Below, one piece after another: positions 11,989 to 23,973 of a stretch of 64,000 nucleotides of DNA; positions within the stretch are counted from its first letter, which is position 1, and the number at the start of each line of letters is the position of its first letter. The notes beneath the pieces were generated by a model. The model ran no database searches. It saw only the letters and a program-made list of their open reading frames with translations, and had not been told where the DNA came from. The stretch covers positions 1,116,001 to 1,180,000 of the forward strand of contig JAGYVD010000005.1 of the NCBI GenBank assembly GCA_021209875.1. The letters are read 5' to 3'. A program made the translations under genes and the position numbers. Origin of the DNA: Rosellinia necatrix. Its lineage: Eukaryota > Ascomycota > Sordariomycetes > Xylariales > Xylariaceae.

Positions 11989-13077
11989 ATGTCCAGAAGA
12001 CCAAGTTCCTCCGGCTCAAACGAGAAACGGCACTCGTCGTTCCTCTCTAATCCGCTAAATTCCCTCAAGAGAGCCGTTAGTAGCAGAGGCAGGAAATCGG
12101 ACAAGGAATCCGAGGCCAATGCCGCTCCCTCAAACCCCTTTCTCGATCCGCCACCCGCGTACACAGCTGAAAGTCCCAGCTTGCCTGAACAACAAACCCG
12201 ATCCCGTACGCTGAGTCTCTACAGCCGCCTACGAGGAGGCGGGGTGGAAGACAAGTTTAGGTTCTTGGCCGAATTCGACACCGCCTTCCTCATTGACGAC
12301 TCTGGTTCCATGGCATGGGGTAGCGGACACATGTCAAGCAGGTCAGACGAAAGCGGAGTGAGTCGGTGGGAGCAAACCAGAAATGTCATCGAACAAATCG
12401 TGCCCATATGTTTGCAGTATGACCAGGATGGCGTTGATCTCTACTTCCTGAACGATCCATATCAATTCAATATCAACAATCCCAACGCAGCAGAGCCCAC
12501 TTGGAGCGAGTCCGCAAACCCCAAAGAAGGCAAAGAAAGTCACGCCTATATCGGCGTTAGAGATGCAAAAACTGTCAACGAGGTGTTCAACAGTAGACAG
12601 CCCATGTGCGGCACACCCACCGGGAAGCGCCTAGGCAAAATCCTCACAACATACGTCGACTGCTACGAGACGAGAATGACCAGAGGCTCTAAGCCTCCAA
12701 AACCCCTCAACATCATCGTCATTACCGACGGCGAGGCCAGCGATAAAGGTGCCCTTCGGGATGTCTTGATTAAACAAGCGGCGAGGCTTGACACCCTTAA
12801 TGCCCCGTATCATCAATTAGGCGTTCAGTTCTTTCAGGTCGGCAGGGACAAGTCGGCTACCAGTCACCTAAACGAGCTTGACGACGGCTTAGGAAAGTAT
12901 CGCGCGGGCACTGAGCTCCGAGACATGGTGGACTGTGTCACCCCCGAACAGTTCGCTCGGGAGAGTGGATATACGGATCTCACGGGTGATGCCATCTTGA
13001 AGGTTGTTCTCGGGGCGGTTAACAAACACCTCGACAAACAACGCATTCGAGAAGGCAAATTAGTACTCCCAGCGTAG
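11989..13077 (+). CDS. von Willebrand factor A domain protein
   Basis: This single-exon gene codes for 362 residues, with its start at the first ATG of the frame (MSRRPSSSGSNEKR). Residues 1 to about 85 are Ser/Pro/Arg-rich and disordered, with a PPPAYT motif near residue 60 of the kind bound by WW domains. The vWA domain follows, with a complete metal-ion-dependent adhesion site: DDSGSM (about residues 102-107), the Thr in MCGTPTGKRLG, and the Asp in VITDGEASD. The rest is alpha/beta. Intracellular fungal vWA proteins of this form are common and mostly uncharacterised. Metal-dependent protein binding is inferred from the intact MIDAS; no pathway can be given. No signal peptide or membrane segment is visible. 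Confidence 0.85.
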   Translation: MSRRPSSSGSNEKRHSSFLSNPLNSLKRAVSSRGRKSDKESEANAAPSNPFLDPPPAYTAESPSLPEQQTRSRTLSLYSRLRGGGVEDKFRFLAEFDTAFLIDDSGSMAWGSGHMSSRSDESGVSRWEQTRNVIEQIVPICLQYDQDGVDLYFLNDPYQFNINNPNAAEPTWSESANPKEGKESHAYIGVRDAKTVNEVFNSRQPMCGTPTGKRLGKILTTYVDCYETRMTRGSKPPKPLNIIVITDGEASDKGALRDVLIKQAARLDTLNAPYHQLGVQFFQVGRDKSATSHLNELDDGLGKYRAGTELRDMVDCVTPEQFARESGYTDLTGDAILKVVLGAVNKHLDKQRIREGKLVLPA

Positions 13078-15668
13078 CGGTGTGGCAGGTGACGGTGGCA
13101 GGTGACGGTGGCGGGTGACGGTACGGTGCCCACTACGGCTAAAAGCAAGCTTTACAATCAGTTGGAAGTTGCTCGTAGCCCCTCGATTTCATTTTTTGTC
13201 ATGATGGCGCTTTCAAGTCATGCCGCCCTTTTCTACTACTCTACTTCTCTTCTCACTGTGTATTAGTTTAGGGTTGGAATAGGTAATGCGGATAGGATGG
13301 GCTAGATTGGCTGACTCAGTGTCATAGAATGGGTGAGCAGACAAAAAAAAAAAACGATATTGTAAACACAAGCAATCAGTTACAAGTACTATTATAGTCT
13401 AATTTACTACTAAGTGGTTCATAACAGAATGAATAGGTAGACTCTTCCTAGTTGGTTGCCAAAACCCAATAAGGTGATGCATTAATTCCCGAGCCCCTTC
13501 AAGGCGACTCCCTCAGGTTTTGAAGGTCTGTCTATATTTATATACACGCATTCACAGTACTACGGCAACCTTACGTATGGACCAGTGGCTGGGAATGTAA
13601 TAGAACTACCGTTGTGGGATATCGGAATCCAAAAATAGTAGATATGTAAATAGCGTTCGCCTTACAGAATAAGATCCTTTAGATAATTCCCACGTTGCAA
13701 ACTTGGGTGTCACAGAACCAAGTCCGGCCTCCGGGCCTCTAATTACAGGGCACAGACATAAAGGTTATATTTATAATGTACAATAACTACCGTTATTTCT
13801 AAATATATCAGCATTACGGTCTCTGACATCGATGTAAAATAGTCTGTCGATTAACCTTAGGTTTTATGCATCTATCCTGCCGCTCATGCGATGCATATTA
13901 TACCAAACCATCAAATGATGCCATGCAACCACCACGAAGTAAGGCCGCCAATACGCCTACTCTACACATTCATCCTTTCCCCCGGGAATTTGGCCTATAG
14001 CAATGACAAAAGAATAAACGACGGTTGAATTTATCACACGATAATCTTAGTGGCCGAAAGAGAGAGAGAGAGAGAGAAAGGCCAGTAACTTTGGCAGTTT
14101 AAGTTACGTTGGGTATTGGGACTGACCAAGTGACTGATGTAATCTATCTAGGTGCTTAGCTATCTAAGCCCCGCGCCTCGCGGCTGGAAAGCCCCGAGGC
14201 AAGACACCCAACCACCTATTTGCCGAGAAAACAAACCATTCGGAATCCCTTTCCCTTTCCCCCATCCTGCTAGTCTAGTCCGTGAGGCCAGGTAAGAGGC
14301 AAATGAACCCATCTCCACACGAAGGCTGAATCCGACCCGCACCGCCCAAACCAAAACCGAGGGATTCTTTTTTGTTCGTCCAAACCCGATCCGTCTGTCC
14401 GTATGTAGTATCCTGCGGTGTCTGCTTCTCCTCCAAGGTCCTGCCTAGTTCCGGCTTCCAATCTTCAGTACCCCCGGTACCAAGAAAAGGCTTTGAGCCG
14501 GGAGTTATTGAGGCGGTGGCGCAGATGGTTCACAGCGCGGCTAGTGTGGAGATGTGAGAGAGGGGGAAATGCGGCGAAATGGTGAGAGAGAAAGGAAAGA
14601 AAAGAAATGAAATGAAATGAAATGAAAGAATGAAAGAAATGTTGCAGAGGCTCAGATGAATCATGGCGGTATTAGTTGAAGTGTGGGGAATCTTCATATA
14701 GGCTGATGCACTGAACCTCCGTCTTTTTTTTTGGGTCTTTTTTTGTATTGTAATGGGGGGAAGCACATTCTAACTCGTGGTGGTGGTCATAGTCTGTTCC
14801 GCCCGCATTGTATGATGCCGTCCATGAATAATCCCATTTCCGAAAAAATGGATCCCCGAAAAGGATCTATTCAGAAGTTTTTTTCTTTTTTTTTTTGGCA
14901 ATCTAGAATTGGACGGTTGCATCTTGATTCATCCCCCCGGGGAACCTTTTCGTCCGTGTGGACTGCCGATTTGATGATCCCCGGGAACAATGCATCGTGG
15001 CATGCATGCATGCATGATGCATCACGCGTGCGGGGCGGAGCAAACAGAAAGAAAGAAAGAAAGAAAACAAACGCGCGCAGAGCAGAGAAGGGACTCTCCT
15101 CTAGGGCCCGCACAACCCGTGTGCATTTCCATGAACCACTAGCGACAATGGGCAAAGCGAGATAGAGAGCAGGGATGCACGTGGTGATGATTCCGCCGAG
15201 CATTGGAACACTCTCTTCCCAAAGGACACTGCGCATTTTCCCAGGTTCCAATTGTTGCTCTTGCGTGGAGGGGATGGCATCAGAGCACCAACGTCGTGTC
15301 ATCTTTTCAGTATAGCAAAGAGTGATTTTTTTTTTTTCGGGGTTTTTATGTTTTCTCAGTGTTTTTTGAGTGTTTGTTTTTCAGTGTGTGTCGATGTGAA
15401 CCATCGTCCCGTCTGTCATCTCTGCCATGTCGAGTTTATGGCGAAGAAAAACCGGGAAAATGATCTGAAGAGAAACGAAAGAAAAAGGAAAAGAAAAGAA
15501 AAGAAAAGGCCTCGGGCCCTGATTGATTGCTGCTGCAGGAGACAAAAAGAAAACTGTGCAGGCACCGAGCAATCAGAGGGAAACCCTGATAATACAGAAA
15601 GACCCCCTTGCCTGGGCTACTTTTTTTCTTTTTTTTTTGCCCTCATGTGTATATTCCCATGAAAGCAC
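13078..15668. other. Long gene-free region with microsatellites
   Basis: About 2.6 kb lie between the convergent vWA (+) and coiled-coil (-) genes. I see simple repeats: GA near 14059-14077, GAAAT near 14604-14627, GCAT near 15000-15015, GAAA near 15046-15066, and A/G-rich runs at 15476-15510. None of the open frames has a recognisable domain or coding-like composition. A multi-exon small gene or non-coding RNA cannot be excluded. Confidence 0.45.
14059..15066. repeat. Cluster of simple sequence repeats
   Basis: This stretch contains (AG)n at 14059-14077, (GAAAT)4-5 at 14604-14627, (GCAT)4 at 15000-15015 and (GAAA)5 at 15046-15066. They lie in the gene-free interval and have no coding context. 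Confidence 0.8.
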
Positions 15669-18193
15669 CTACTTCATGAGCAGGACCTGGGCCTTGTGGA
15701 TGGCGTGGCACTGCATGCGGGCGGCGTCGCGGTCGTCGCGGAGGGTCATGGTGGGCGTGACGACGAGGGAGACGCGGCACTGGGAGTGGACGAGGCGGTC
15801 GAGGCGGTCGGCCATGTGGTGGCCGTTGAGGGCCTCCATGGTGCCGGGGGAGAACTTGTTGGCGCACTCGGGGAAGACGTAGTGGAGCGTCTTGCCGCTG
15901 CTCCAGACCTTGAGGCTGATGTCCCAGCAGGCCGCGACCATGATGCGGAGCGACTTCTGCGCCAGGTCGCCCGGCGTGCCCCGCGCCCGGCACGGCTCCA
16001 GCAGCGCGCTGAGCAGCGTCGCGTGCCGGTCCACCGTCCGCCGCCGGAACTCGCCCACGCTGTGCGACACCGCGATCGCCTTGATCAGCTTGGCGTGGTC
16101 CTCGATCACCCGCTGGCGGCTGCGGCTGTGGATGGGGCGGTCTCGGGCATCTAAGGGGAGGAGGGGGTTGTGGTTAGTAGTGGTAGTAGTACTAGTAGGG
16201 CGGGAGAGGGGGGGCCATGACCAGGCAGGAGGGGAAAGGGGGGAAAATACCGGCTATGTTGGCAAGCTGGCCCTGGAGAGCCCGGAGGTGGCCGTCCATC
16301 GCGTCCGAGAAGCCGAGGAAGACCTGGGGCGTGAGGATCTTCTTGAGCAGGTAGTCGACGCACGTGCGCTGGAGGAGGTACGGCACGAACGCCTTGGTGC
16401 TGAGGAGGTATCGGAGGTGGCTGGCCGCGTGCTCCGGGTCCTTGTAGACCTGCTGCAGCAGGTAGTGCCAGGTGTAGGACTCGGACTCCTGAAGACGGTC
16501 GTAGGGGGTGTTGGGCGAGTTGTGCATGTGGCAGTTGGCCACATAGCCCTTGCACAGGTCGTAGAGGTGCGCCAGCGCTCGCTGGACATCGACCGCCTCC
16601 CACTCCTCCTTGTCCCGCGGGATCATCTTCTCGCCTGGGAGCCGCGCGTTCTCGTCCACCGTCGGGTACTCGCCGAAGACCACGCCGAAAGGGGTGCGGA
16701 TGTAGGTAGGCGCGCCGCCCTGCGCCTCTGGCCCTACGTAGGGTGCCACCGACCGGTTCTGATTGCCATTCCCGGAATAGAGGATGATCTCGCCCGAGTT
16801 CCCAGACGACGAATCTTCCTCCTGCTGTTCCGATCTGGCGTGGGCAACGCGGCCTGCGTTGGCCATGGCTCGGGGCTGTCCCGTGGGTGCCCACGACGGT
16901 GCCTGGGGGTTGGGGGTGAAGTTGTCCCCCTTGGGCTTCTGGTCCCCGCTCTTTGCCTGCTGGGCAGTGCTCTGGCGACCATTCGAGAATGTTGAAACGT
17001 TATGTCCTCCCTGTCGTTTTTGTAGCGTTGGGTTTTTGGAATCACACTCGCCTTCGGCAACATCGTCCACGGAAGCAGGCTGAGGCAGCAAAGCAAACGT
17101 GTTGGTGTTGGAGGCGGTACTGCTACTACGCAGTGCCTTAACCTCGTCCTCTAGGGCCTAGGGAGCGTGGGATTAGCATTGTCCGTGCATTTCTTTCGTT
17201 GTAGGTTGTCCCCGGACGACTTACTGTCATGGCTTTAAAGTGCTTCTCATCTTGCTCCTTGTAATCCTCAATTACTTTGTCATGGTGAGCATGGAAGCGC
17301 ACCGCGTCCGAGGTGAGGTTTTCGAGGTGCTTCTGGGACGCGTGAAGCTGCTGCTTCAAATCCTTAATATGTTCTTTCCGCAGGTTCTCTCGGTCTGTAA
17401 GGCTGTGAAGCTGAGCTGTGAGAGCTTTATTGAGCTCCTGCTGCTTTTCCAAGGCTTTCCGTATCTGGTCAACCTCATGGGTGGCACGCTTGTAGCGCTC
17501 ATGCTCTTCTTCTTTGCTCCGGCTTGCCTCATCACGTTGTTTCCGCAGTTGGACAGTGACGGTACTGAAACCTTGAGAAATCTCATGGAGGATACGAATA
17601 AGTTGCGACTGAGTTGGATGCGGTATGCCCGGTGAGACATTGACAAATTGGGTAGCCGTCATAATGTAGGAAAAGATCTGCTGGCAGATCTGTTGATCCG
17701 ACTAGTAAAAGTTAGTATATCGGGCATGATTCGGCATGATGCGTGTCAGTCGGAGTAAAATGCAGTGCACTCATTCTCTTACATCTTGAGCATACGAATT
17801 GGCACCCATAAAACCAGTGCCACCAGTACCAGGTCTGGGTCGGGGGGCCGAGTTACTAGTCGCCGAAGTTGACAAGCGGTATCTAGAGGCGGACGTGTTG
17901 CCGAAATGATTGTGATTATTATTTGCGCGACTAGGCGTAGGTTGCGGGAACGCTGGCTGGTACGCGCCAGCAGGAATTGACCGAGGAATCTCGGGAGTCT
18001 CGGCGAAGGGATCTTTGAGACTCCCGAACTTCGCGGAAGCACGAACAAGTGCCTTTTCCTCGTCGGACGGCGACTCTGACTTACTGCCCTCCTTATGGGG
18101 TTGGGACGGGGCTAGAGGGGTGGCTAAGGACGGATGTAAAGGGGCACCTCCACCGCCCCCCGAATCATCACTGCTATACGAATTAGACGGCAT
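15669..18193 (-). CDS. Unrecognised coiled-coil protein (conserved-looking hypothetical)
   Basis: The four-exon model is complement(15669-16150, 16251-17157, 17225-17701, 17783-18193), coding for 758 residues. Donors are GTAAGA, GTAAGT and GTATTT; acceptors are TAG. I do not recognise the family. Residues 1-137 are Ser/Pro/Gly/Asn-rich and disordered. Residues about 150-185 form an amphipathic segment (PTQSQLIRILHEISQGFSTV). Residues about 188-295 form a long charged coiled coil rich in Glu/Lys/Gln. Residues about 300-420 are low complexity, and about 425-758 form an all-alpha globular region (for example KEEWEAVDVQRALAHLYDLC and TCVDYLLKKILTPQVFLGF). The globular exons have high third-position GC. 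It has no signal peptide or membrane segment. The layout suggests a scaffold or cytoskeletal adaptor, but that is a guess. The ATG at 18193 is the first in frame; the 3' exon join (NIA+DARDRPIH) is well supported. Confidence 0.75.
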
Positions 18194-21087
18194 GCTGCGG
18201 ATCGGCAAGGTAGAGTATAGATAATAGGCGCGTCTAGGTATACTAGTGCTGTCCTAAGAGGCGCATGTAGTGAGGTCTGGTTTAACGAGTTGCAGAAGAA
18301 ATGTTTTCCAAACCCGAGTTAGTCAATACTAATGTGGTTGTGACAGGCTTGGGCCGGGGTCCAAACCCGCGCGGGTGTGAGCGGTGATTCTGTAGAGTAT
18401 CTCGTGATAAGTAACTGTTTGGTATGTAAACCGAGCGACGCCTCGAACAGACACAGAAACGACGCAGTGAAGTTGGCACGGAAGTGCGAGGTTGAGAGTT
18501 TGGGTAGGAAGTGGGTAAGAAGTTGGGGGGAATTTGGTAGAAAAAGGAAGTAGTTGCACCACGAGAGCTCTGGGATATTAAGAGGCTCCAATGCGCACAA
18601 GATTGGCAAACCCCAGAGTCTAGAATCGCAGTCGCAGTAGTAGAAGGAGAGAAACCGAAACGGCAGCGATAGCGGCTGCCTAGATATCTTAATATGTGTG
18701 TTGGTTGTGGGGATAGGACGACTGAAAGAGAGGAGGTCGAGGTATTGTGTGGGATAATAGACGGATTGGTAAGTGTGCAGGGGTGGTAGATGGGAGGTGC
18801 AAGAGGGAACTTGCTTGCTCTAGCCGGGGGTAGGTGCGAGAAATTTCACGGTTAAGGTAGGTTAGGTACCTTCGAGGTACGGCTGTATTGGATGTTAAGT
18901 ACGTGAGTGTTGTGTGAGGGGTGGTTGGCGAGGGCGAGTCTACTCTGCTATTATTTGTGGAAGAGCTCACTTGTAGAACTGTAGAGGGCCGAAGGTACAT
19001 CCACCCCTGAACGTAGGTCAGGGAGGAAGTACAGCCTGCTCTAAAGCTGGGTAAAGGTATAAGGCTCAAAGGCCTGGTACCTGGATCACTAGTAGGGGAG
19101 TAGAACCTATGAGCAGTTCTAAAGTGACCGTGGTTTGGCATGTGCGAGTACCTTAGAAGTTCGCCTAGTGCTAGTAACTATAACATCAAAGGTATTCTAA
19201 TGTGTAGTGAATCGACTCGACCTTTGCCACTCACGTGGTTAGGCGAGGCAGAACGAATCCGAATCACCAAACTTGGAGTGAATGATATATTCATCAACCT
19301 AGTGGCATTATGGGATACTTAGATATTGATTCCATTACGGTTTATATACACGGTGCACCAAGAAGTATTCCCAAGGATTTTTTTTGCGCCGCTACTACTT
19401 CCCCGCCTTCTTATACAGCGCGCCTTCGAGGTTGGTATCTGTCTCCCCAGAAGTACCGGGCTATTTCCATTAGTCCTTGGACGAAATACTCCCGACTAGT
19501 GATAGGGTGCTTCGAGAGCTTCGCCCATATTAATAGTGATGTATCAAGAGTCGCAATAAGCGTCGCTGGAATTAATATGGGCGCAAGAACATCAAGGCCC
19601 TTAATTCAATATATGAGAGGTTGTTGGTCTTATTCGGATTAGAGCATCTGTGAACAATGGCACAACCCATAATGCCAATGGCCCAGAGAAGGACAAATGT
19701 TTCCAGGCAGCAGGTGCCTGTTGTATATATTCACCATGTTTTACCGTACGCCATATGTCACAGTTAATGAACACCTACTTCGCCAAGGGACAAATTATAC
19801 AATAAACTGGAGAGTAGCCGACTAGGTAGCATGGACTGATCCCAGCACTAGCAGCTGATGAAAGACAAGGAAGAGGTTGGGAATAGACAAGCTTTGGGAC
19901 CCGCTCCTTCCGTTCCCAGAATCGGCATCCACCATCTAATTAACGTGAATACTACTTAGGTGGGCGCGGCAGGGTCAGTCTCTATATACTTATAGGTAAT
20001 GCGAATGCTCAAAATCTCAACTAAGGATAATAATCCCGATTAACTATAGAAACTAGCCTTAAGGACAAGCTTAAAGTTGACGATAGTAACTGCTTGAAGT
20101 AGCTATAAGGATAGAACAGATAACTAAATTATGAGAACTTAATGGACTAGTAGAGGCGCTAGTAGAAATTACATGTTCCTAGCTTACACTAAACAGAGGA
20201 GCAAATACCTGGCTGGATAAACAAGATCACGTGCCTGCCCTAACGTCACCAAATAAACAAGATACCCAGTTTCTGGTTCCAGCAACCATCAGTAGCCAAC
20301 TTGGCCTACACAAGCACTCAAAGGTAGAGTGCCACGAGATATATATTATGCTCGAATACGATTCTCAACACCTCCAGAACATGGTAGAGGGGAAAACAGC
20401 CTGAACACATTCTCTCCCCAATCAAAAATTGCGGATGAGTGGGAGCCAACAAAAGTGAACATCTCAGGTACAGGAGCTCTGAGAGCCATGACGGCCGACC
20501 TGAGGCCGGTTCATGCCTTCAAATGGATTATAGAGACAAGCATAATTGCCCCCAGGCTTTTTAGGGAATTTAAACACTTCCACAGAGACAAGAAGGATGC
20601 CGCGTGGGGTGAATCCCTCCTATAGGAACTCGTGATATTCTGCCATGAGCTTGTGTGAAATAAGATGTAAACTGGAAGGCCTGCAGGAAGAGGGATGATT
20701 CACAATGAAATCACATCAAGGGAGACAACATAACCCCTTAGTAAAACCATGCTGCATCAACCCAAGACCAAGAACGCTTTTCATTCATGTCTTTTTGAGT
20801 AATAAAGCTGTCACAGTTCGTACTGCTGGTAGTTCCAGAAATAACTTATGTTATTGCACAAGGAGGGAAGATTCCTCACTTGGTCGGTCGCCAGCTACTC
20901 GCTCCTTTTATATACAGTATTCTGGCCCGTGCCCTAGTGGAGTTCTTAGGTTAGAACTAGTTCCGTGACAAAAGCCCATGAACCCCTAAATCCCAACCAA
21001 CACCATTGCAATATATATCCACCTTGTATACCTGTCTATGTAGACAAAGTCGCGAGTACTCTGATGGGTGGCGTTTTGGCCCCTTGC
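18194..21087. other. Long gene-free region
   Basis: Nearly 2.9 kb lie between the start of the coiled-coil gene (-) and the stop of ALG14 (-). The first kilobase, A/G-rich on the plus strand, is probably the promoter and leader of the coiled-coil gene. A frame at 20329-20625 (+, no ATG at its start) and one at 18689-19141 (-) have no recognisable domain, and I do not call them genes. No tRNA or long repeat was seen. Confidence 0.45.
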
Positions 21088-22170
21088 TTAGTTGTTGAAT
21101 GGAACTTGTGGCTGCTGAGGCATGACGAGCAAATTCTCAGCAAGGATCTCGTTTGGGCCGGTCAGGAAACGAGACTGCACAATAAAAAGATCAGCAACTT
21201 TTAATCTTTGAATCAGTTTCCCTGTCAGACTCAAAGATTTGACACGAGCCCAGCTCTCGACGTAGATTGCTCGCATGTGGGTTGCAGGCACAACACGAAT
21301 TAGTTTGAGTGCCCGAGCCACCAGGAGGAAAAGGAAACCCGTGCCAGGACCATTTGTGACAATGACGCCAGGATAACAAGACCCACGAATGGACTGTTGA
21401 GCCGGGGGTGTAGTAAGAATACGGACAATGTCAACAAGGCTTAGGGTAGCGGTGAAAGGGGTGCTGAGCCAGCTTTGGTGAACATAACGAGCACGTCCAA
21501 ACAAGACGATGTCAAAGGTGCCAATATCCAGAGACTGGCTCGAAAAACGGCTGAGGAGACGATTTTCAAATGCTAGGATCTTGTTATAGCTCTTCTCATC
21601 ATCTTTACCAACTGCCCAGCGGCGATGTGATGATTTCTCGGGGCAAATACTGCGTTCCACCATTTGGATCATCTCAGCAGTATGTCCCCCAGACCCACAT
21701 ATCATAAGGACGTAGTGAGTAGATAGACCACGTACCATTCCTGCATTTGCTCCCTGGGAAAGGTAAACCACCAGCACAACGAGGAGGCCCAGCATGATGC
21801 CTGCACCACCACGCATGTTGAGTTTGGCCATGAGGCTGGCAAAACTCACCACGATGGCAATCGCGGTTCCAAGAACTGCTATGTACACCATGAGGCGCAT
21901 CATGGCGTCCCCAAGGAGAGTCTGGATGACCTGGTCACGATTGGTGTTCATTTTGGAATGGTTTCCCTTGTCTGATAGATCTTGATGAACAATTGATTGT
22001 TGCTGACGGTCTGATAGATCTTGATGGACAATGGATGGGTGCTGGTGATCTGTAGGCTGATGGATCTGTGAAGATGAGTGGGGAGATGTTGGTGGAAGAA
22101 GGCGAGAAGGTCTGTGGCTAGGTTGGGAGTCTTCAGAAGACTTTATATCGGAGCTGGCAACTCCTTCCAT
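21088..22170 (-). CDS. alg14: ALG14, UDP-GlcNAc transferase membrane subunit
   Basis: This is a single-exon frame of 360 residues from the ATG at 22170. A second in-frame ATG at 21951 (MNTNRDQV) would give 287 residues, nearer the usual 200-260. The family core is clear: the glycine-rich loop MICGSGGHTAEMI (about residue 158), the segment FGRARYVHQSW, VTNGPGTGFLFLLVARAL, ATHMRAIYVESWARVKSLSL and DLFIVQSRFL. Two hydrophobic segments (LMVYIAVLGTAIAIVVSFAS and IMLGLLVVLVVYLS) precede the core and anchor it in the ER. ALG14 recruits cytosolic Alg13; together they add the second GlcNAc to dolichol-PP-GlcNAc in N-glycan precursor synthesis. The extra N terminus holds an imperfect tandem repeat around SIVHQDLSD. 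Function is firm; the start is undecided. Confidence 0.88.
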   Translation of the reverse strand: MEGVASSDIKSSEDSQPSHRPSRLLPPTSPHSSSQIHQPTDHQHPSIVHQDLSDRQQQSIVHQDLSDKGNHSKMNTNRDQVIQTLLGDAMMRLMVYIAVLGTAIAIVVSFASLMAKLNMRGGAGIMLGLLVVLVVYLSQGANAGMVRGLSTHYVLMICGSGGHTAEMIQMVERSICPEKSSHRRWAVGKDDEKSYNKILAFENRLLSRFSSQSLDIGTFDIVLFGRARYVHQSWLSTPFTATLSLVDIVRILTTPPAQQSIRGSCYPGVIVTNGPGTGFLFLLVARALKLIRVVPATHMRAIYVESWARVKSLSLTGKLIQRLKVADLFIVQSRFLTGPNEILAENLLVMPQQPQVPFNN

Positions 22171-23973
22171 TTTGAAAAATGGGGGTTTCGCGCAACCTGG
22201 GAACCTTAGTTGAGGATGACCCGTAACACGACCTGAAGGTATCTCAATGTTACCACCCAAACTTCGATAGAGTGACTAGTAGCTTCACGTTCTGGTACCA
22301 GGTAACAGACGTGGCGGTGGCATATGTTGAGACGATGTTTTCAGGGGTTTTGATCCAACTCTGGCTCTGTGTTGTAGCTTCACATTCTGGATTCAAAACC
22401 GCCTTCAGAACTCCTTTTTATGAAGGGCGCTTTATCTGCTTGTTTGTGTGCAATTATGGGATGTTTGGTGCTATTATGTAGGCATCCCTATACCAGTCTG
22501 TGAGGGAATATTCCCACACCCAGCGACTTGGTGACTGAGCAAAACAAGGTATTTTGGGATACAGGCACCAGATGTTGTTGCCTCCGTGTTTCTTCTACCA
22601 ATTCATATATAGATCTATGATTTGGACATATTCGATGAGATATCCTGTGAAGTTACGGTGGTGTAAAAACAAAAGCTGCAGCTTTGGCAAGCTCTGATAG
22701 TAAGTAATGGTGGCTCCTGATGGTCAAAGGATTCTCATATAGCCTGAGCAGATGTAAACAGGCGGGAATTATCTTTATCCCTTCCCTACTCTTGGTTAGT
22801 GTTAGAGTGGCAAGTAGTAGAAAAGGAACCATACTGAGATATAAATGGCTTGTGAATGGTGCCCTTCTTAAGCTAGAAGTTGGTAACCCTTGAAAGCAAA
22901 GGGGCTGTGAAATAACAGATATCGAAGGTCAAGAGCTATGTGTCTGCCGTTGGGTTGCTGGATTGACGACGCCCAGGTACTTGGAGGGAAACCTTGCTTA
23001 TTCAAACTGTTTGTGACCTGGCAACATAACCAGCTTGGAGTACCTAGGTACCTTGGAATGTAGGGTTACAATGACCCAAGGACAATTGGCAACAGCATCT
23101 ACTTGTAGGCAAGAACTGAAAATAGACAGGTACGAACTTGGGTGCAAAAGAGTAGGAGGTACCTAGTAGCTTAGTAAGGCAGGTGATAGGTACCTAGGTA
23201 CCTAGGTACCAAAGGCAGACAGGGAAGGAACTTGGCTCTGTTGCGAACCCAGCTGTTTCCTAGGTACCACAATGCTTCAAGATCAAGGCACTGACATACC
23301 TATGTGGCAAAACAGATGTTGCCAGGTGTCAATATTACGGAAAGGGTGGGATGTTTACCTTAAATAGAACTTGGTGGTATATACTACCTTAGGTAGGTAG
23401 TTACCTAGAGTGATAGGTATCTCCTTCTCTACAGTGCTACTAAACACTGGTATTTTGTATTTGTACCTGAATACTACTATAACAATGGAGAAAACTAATG
23501 ATATAATATACCCTATATTTACATTACATAAATAAGCTCCTCCAACGCGCCTGTAGCAAACGTGGGCTTTACCTAGGTACGTGGTTGTAAACTATCAGTG
23601 GAGATTACGGCGTTAGGTAGTATTGTATACGGCAACTACCTACATACCTACCAACTACCGACCTACAAAGTGCTACCTACTTAGGGAGCTGCCTTAGGTA
23701 ACCACCTAGGTACCTAAGACACGAATACCCACCTCAACTAGGGCCCTTTAATGCTCCTTACCTACACTGAAGTTCTTATCGATTACGACGGTCTACAGGC
23801 CATTGATCAGGTCGAACAACACCTCGCCATTGTTTATTCTCGTGAGCGAGTCTATTTCTATAAAGTTTGGGCCCTCTTTCTTCAGCCTGACGGTGATATT
23901 TTTGTTGTTTTTAATAATTCGGATTAGACCTAAGAAGCCCACCTTGATCGACGCATGCTCTGAACCTGTCAGG
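22171..23973. promoter_or_regulatory. Divergent region between alg14 and ima1 with TACCTAGGTA motifs
   Basis: These 1.8 kb lie between two divergent genes. From about 23040 to 23720 the DNA is dense in the palindrome TACCTAGGTA and its variants, for instance at 23041-23052, 23188-23210, 23259-23268, 23571-23580 and 23704-23716. No gene was seen. Both promoters must be here. Confidence 0.5.

Noticed and set aside
15892..16995. 367-codon plus-strand frame
   Set aside because: Shadow of the GC-rich exons of the coiled-coil gene on the minus strand; composition is Val/Gly/Arg-biased with no motif.
20329..20625. 98-codon frame
   Set aside because: It begins without an ATG and has no recognisable motif.
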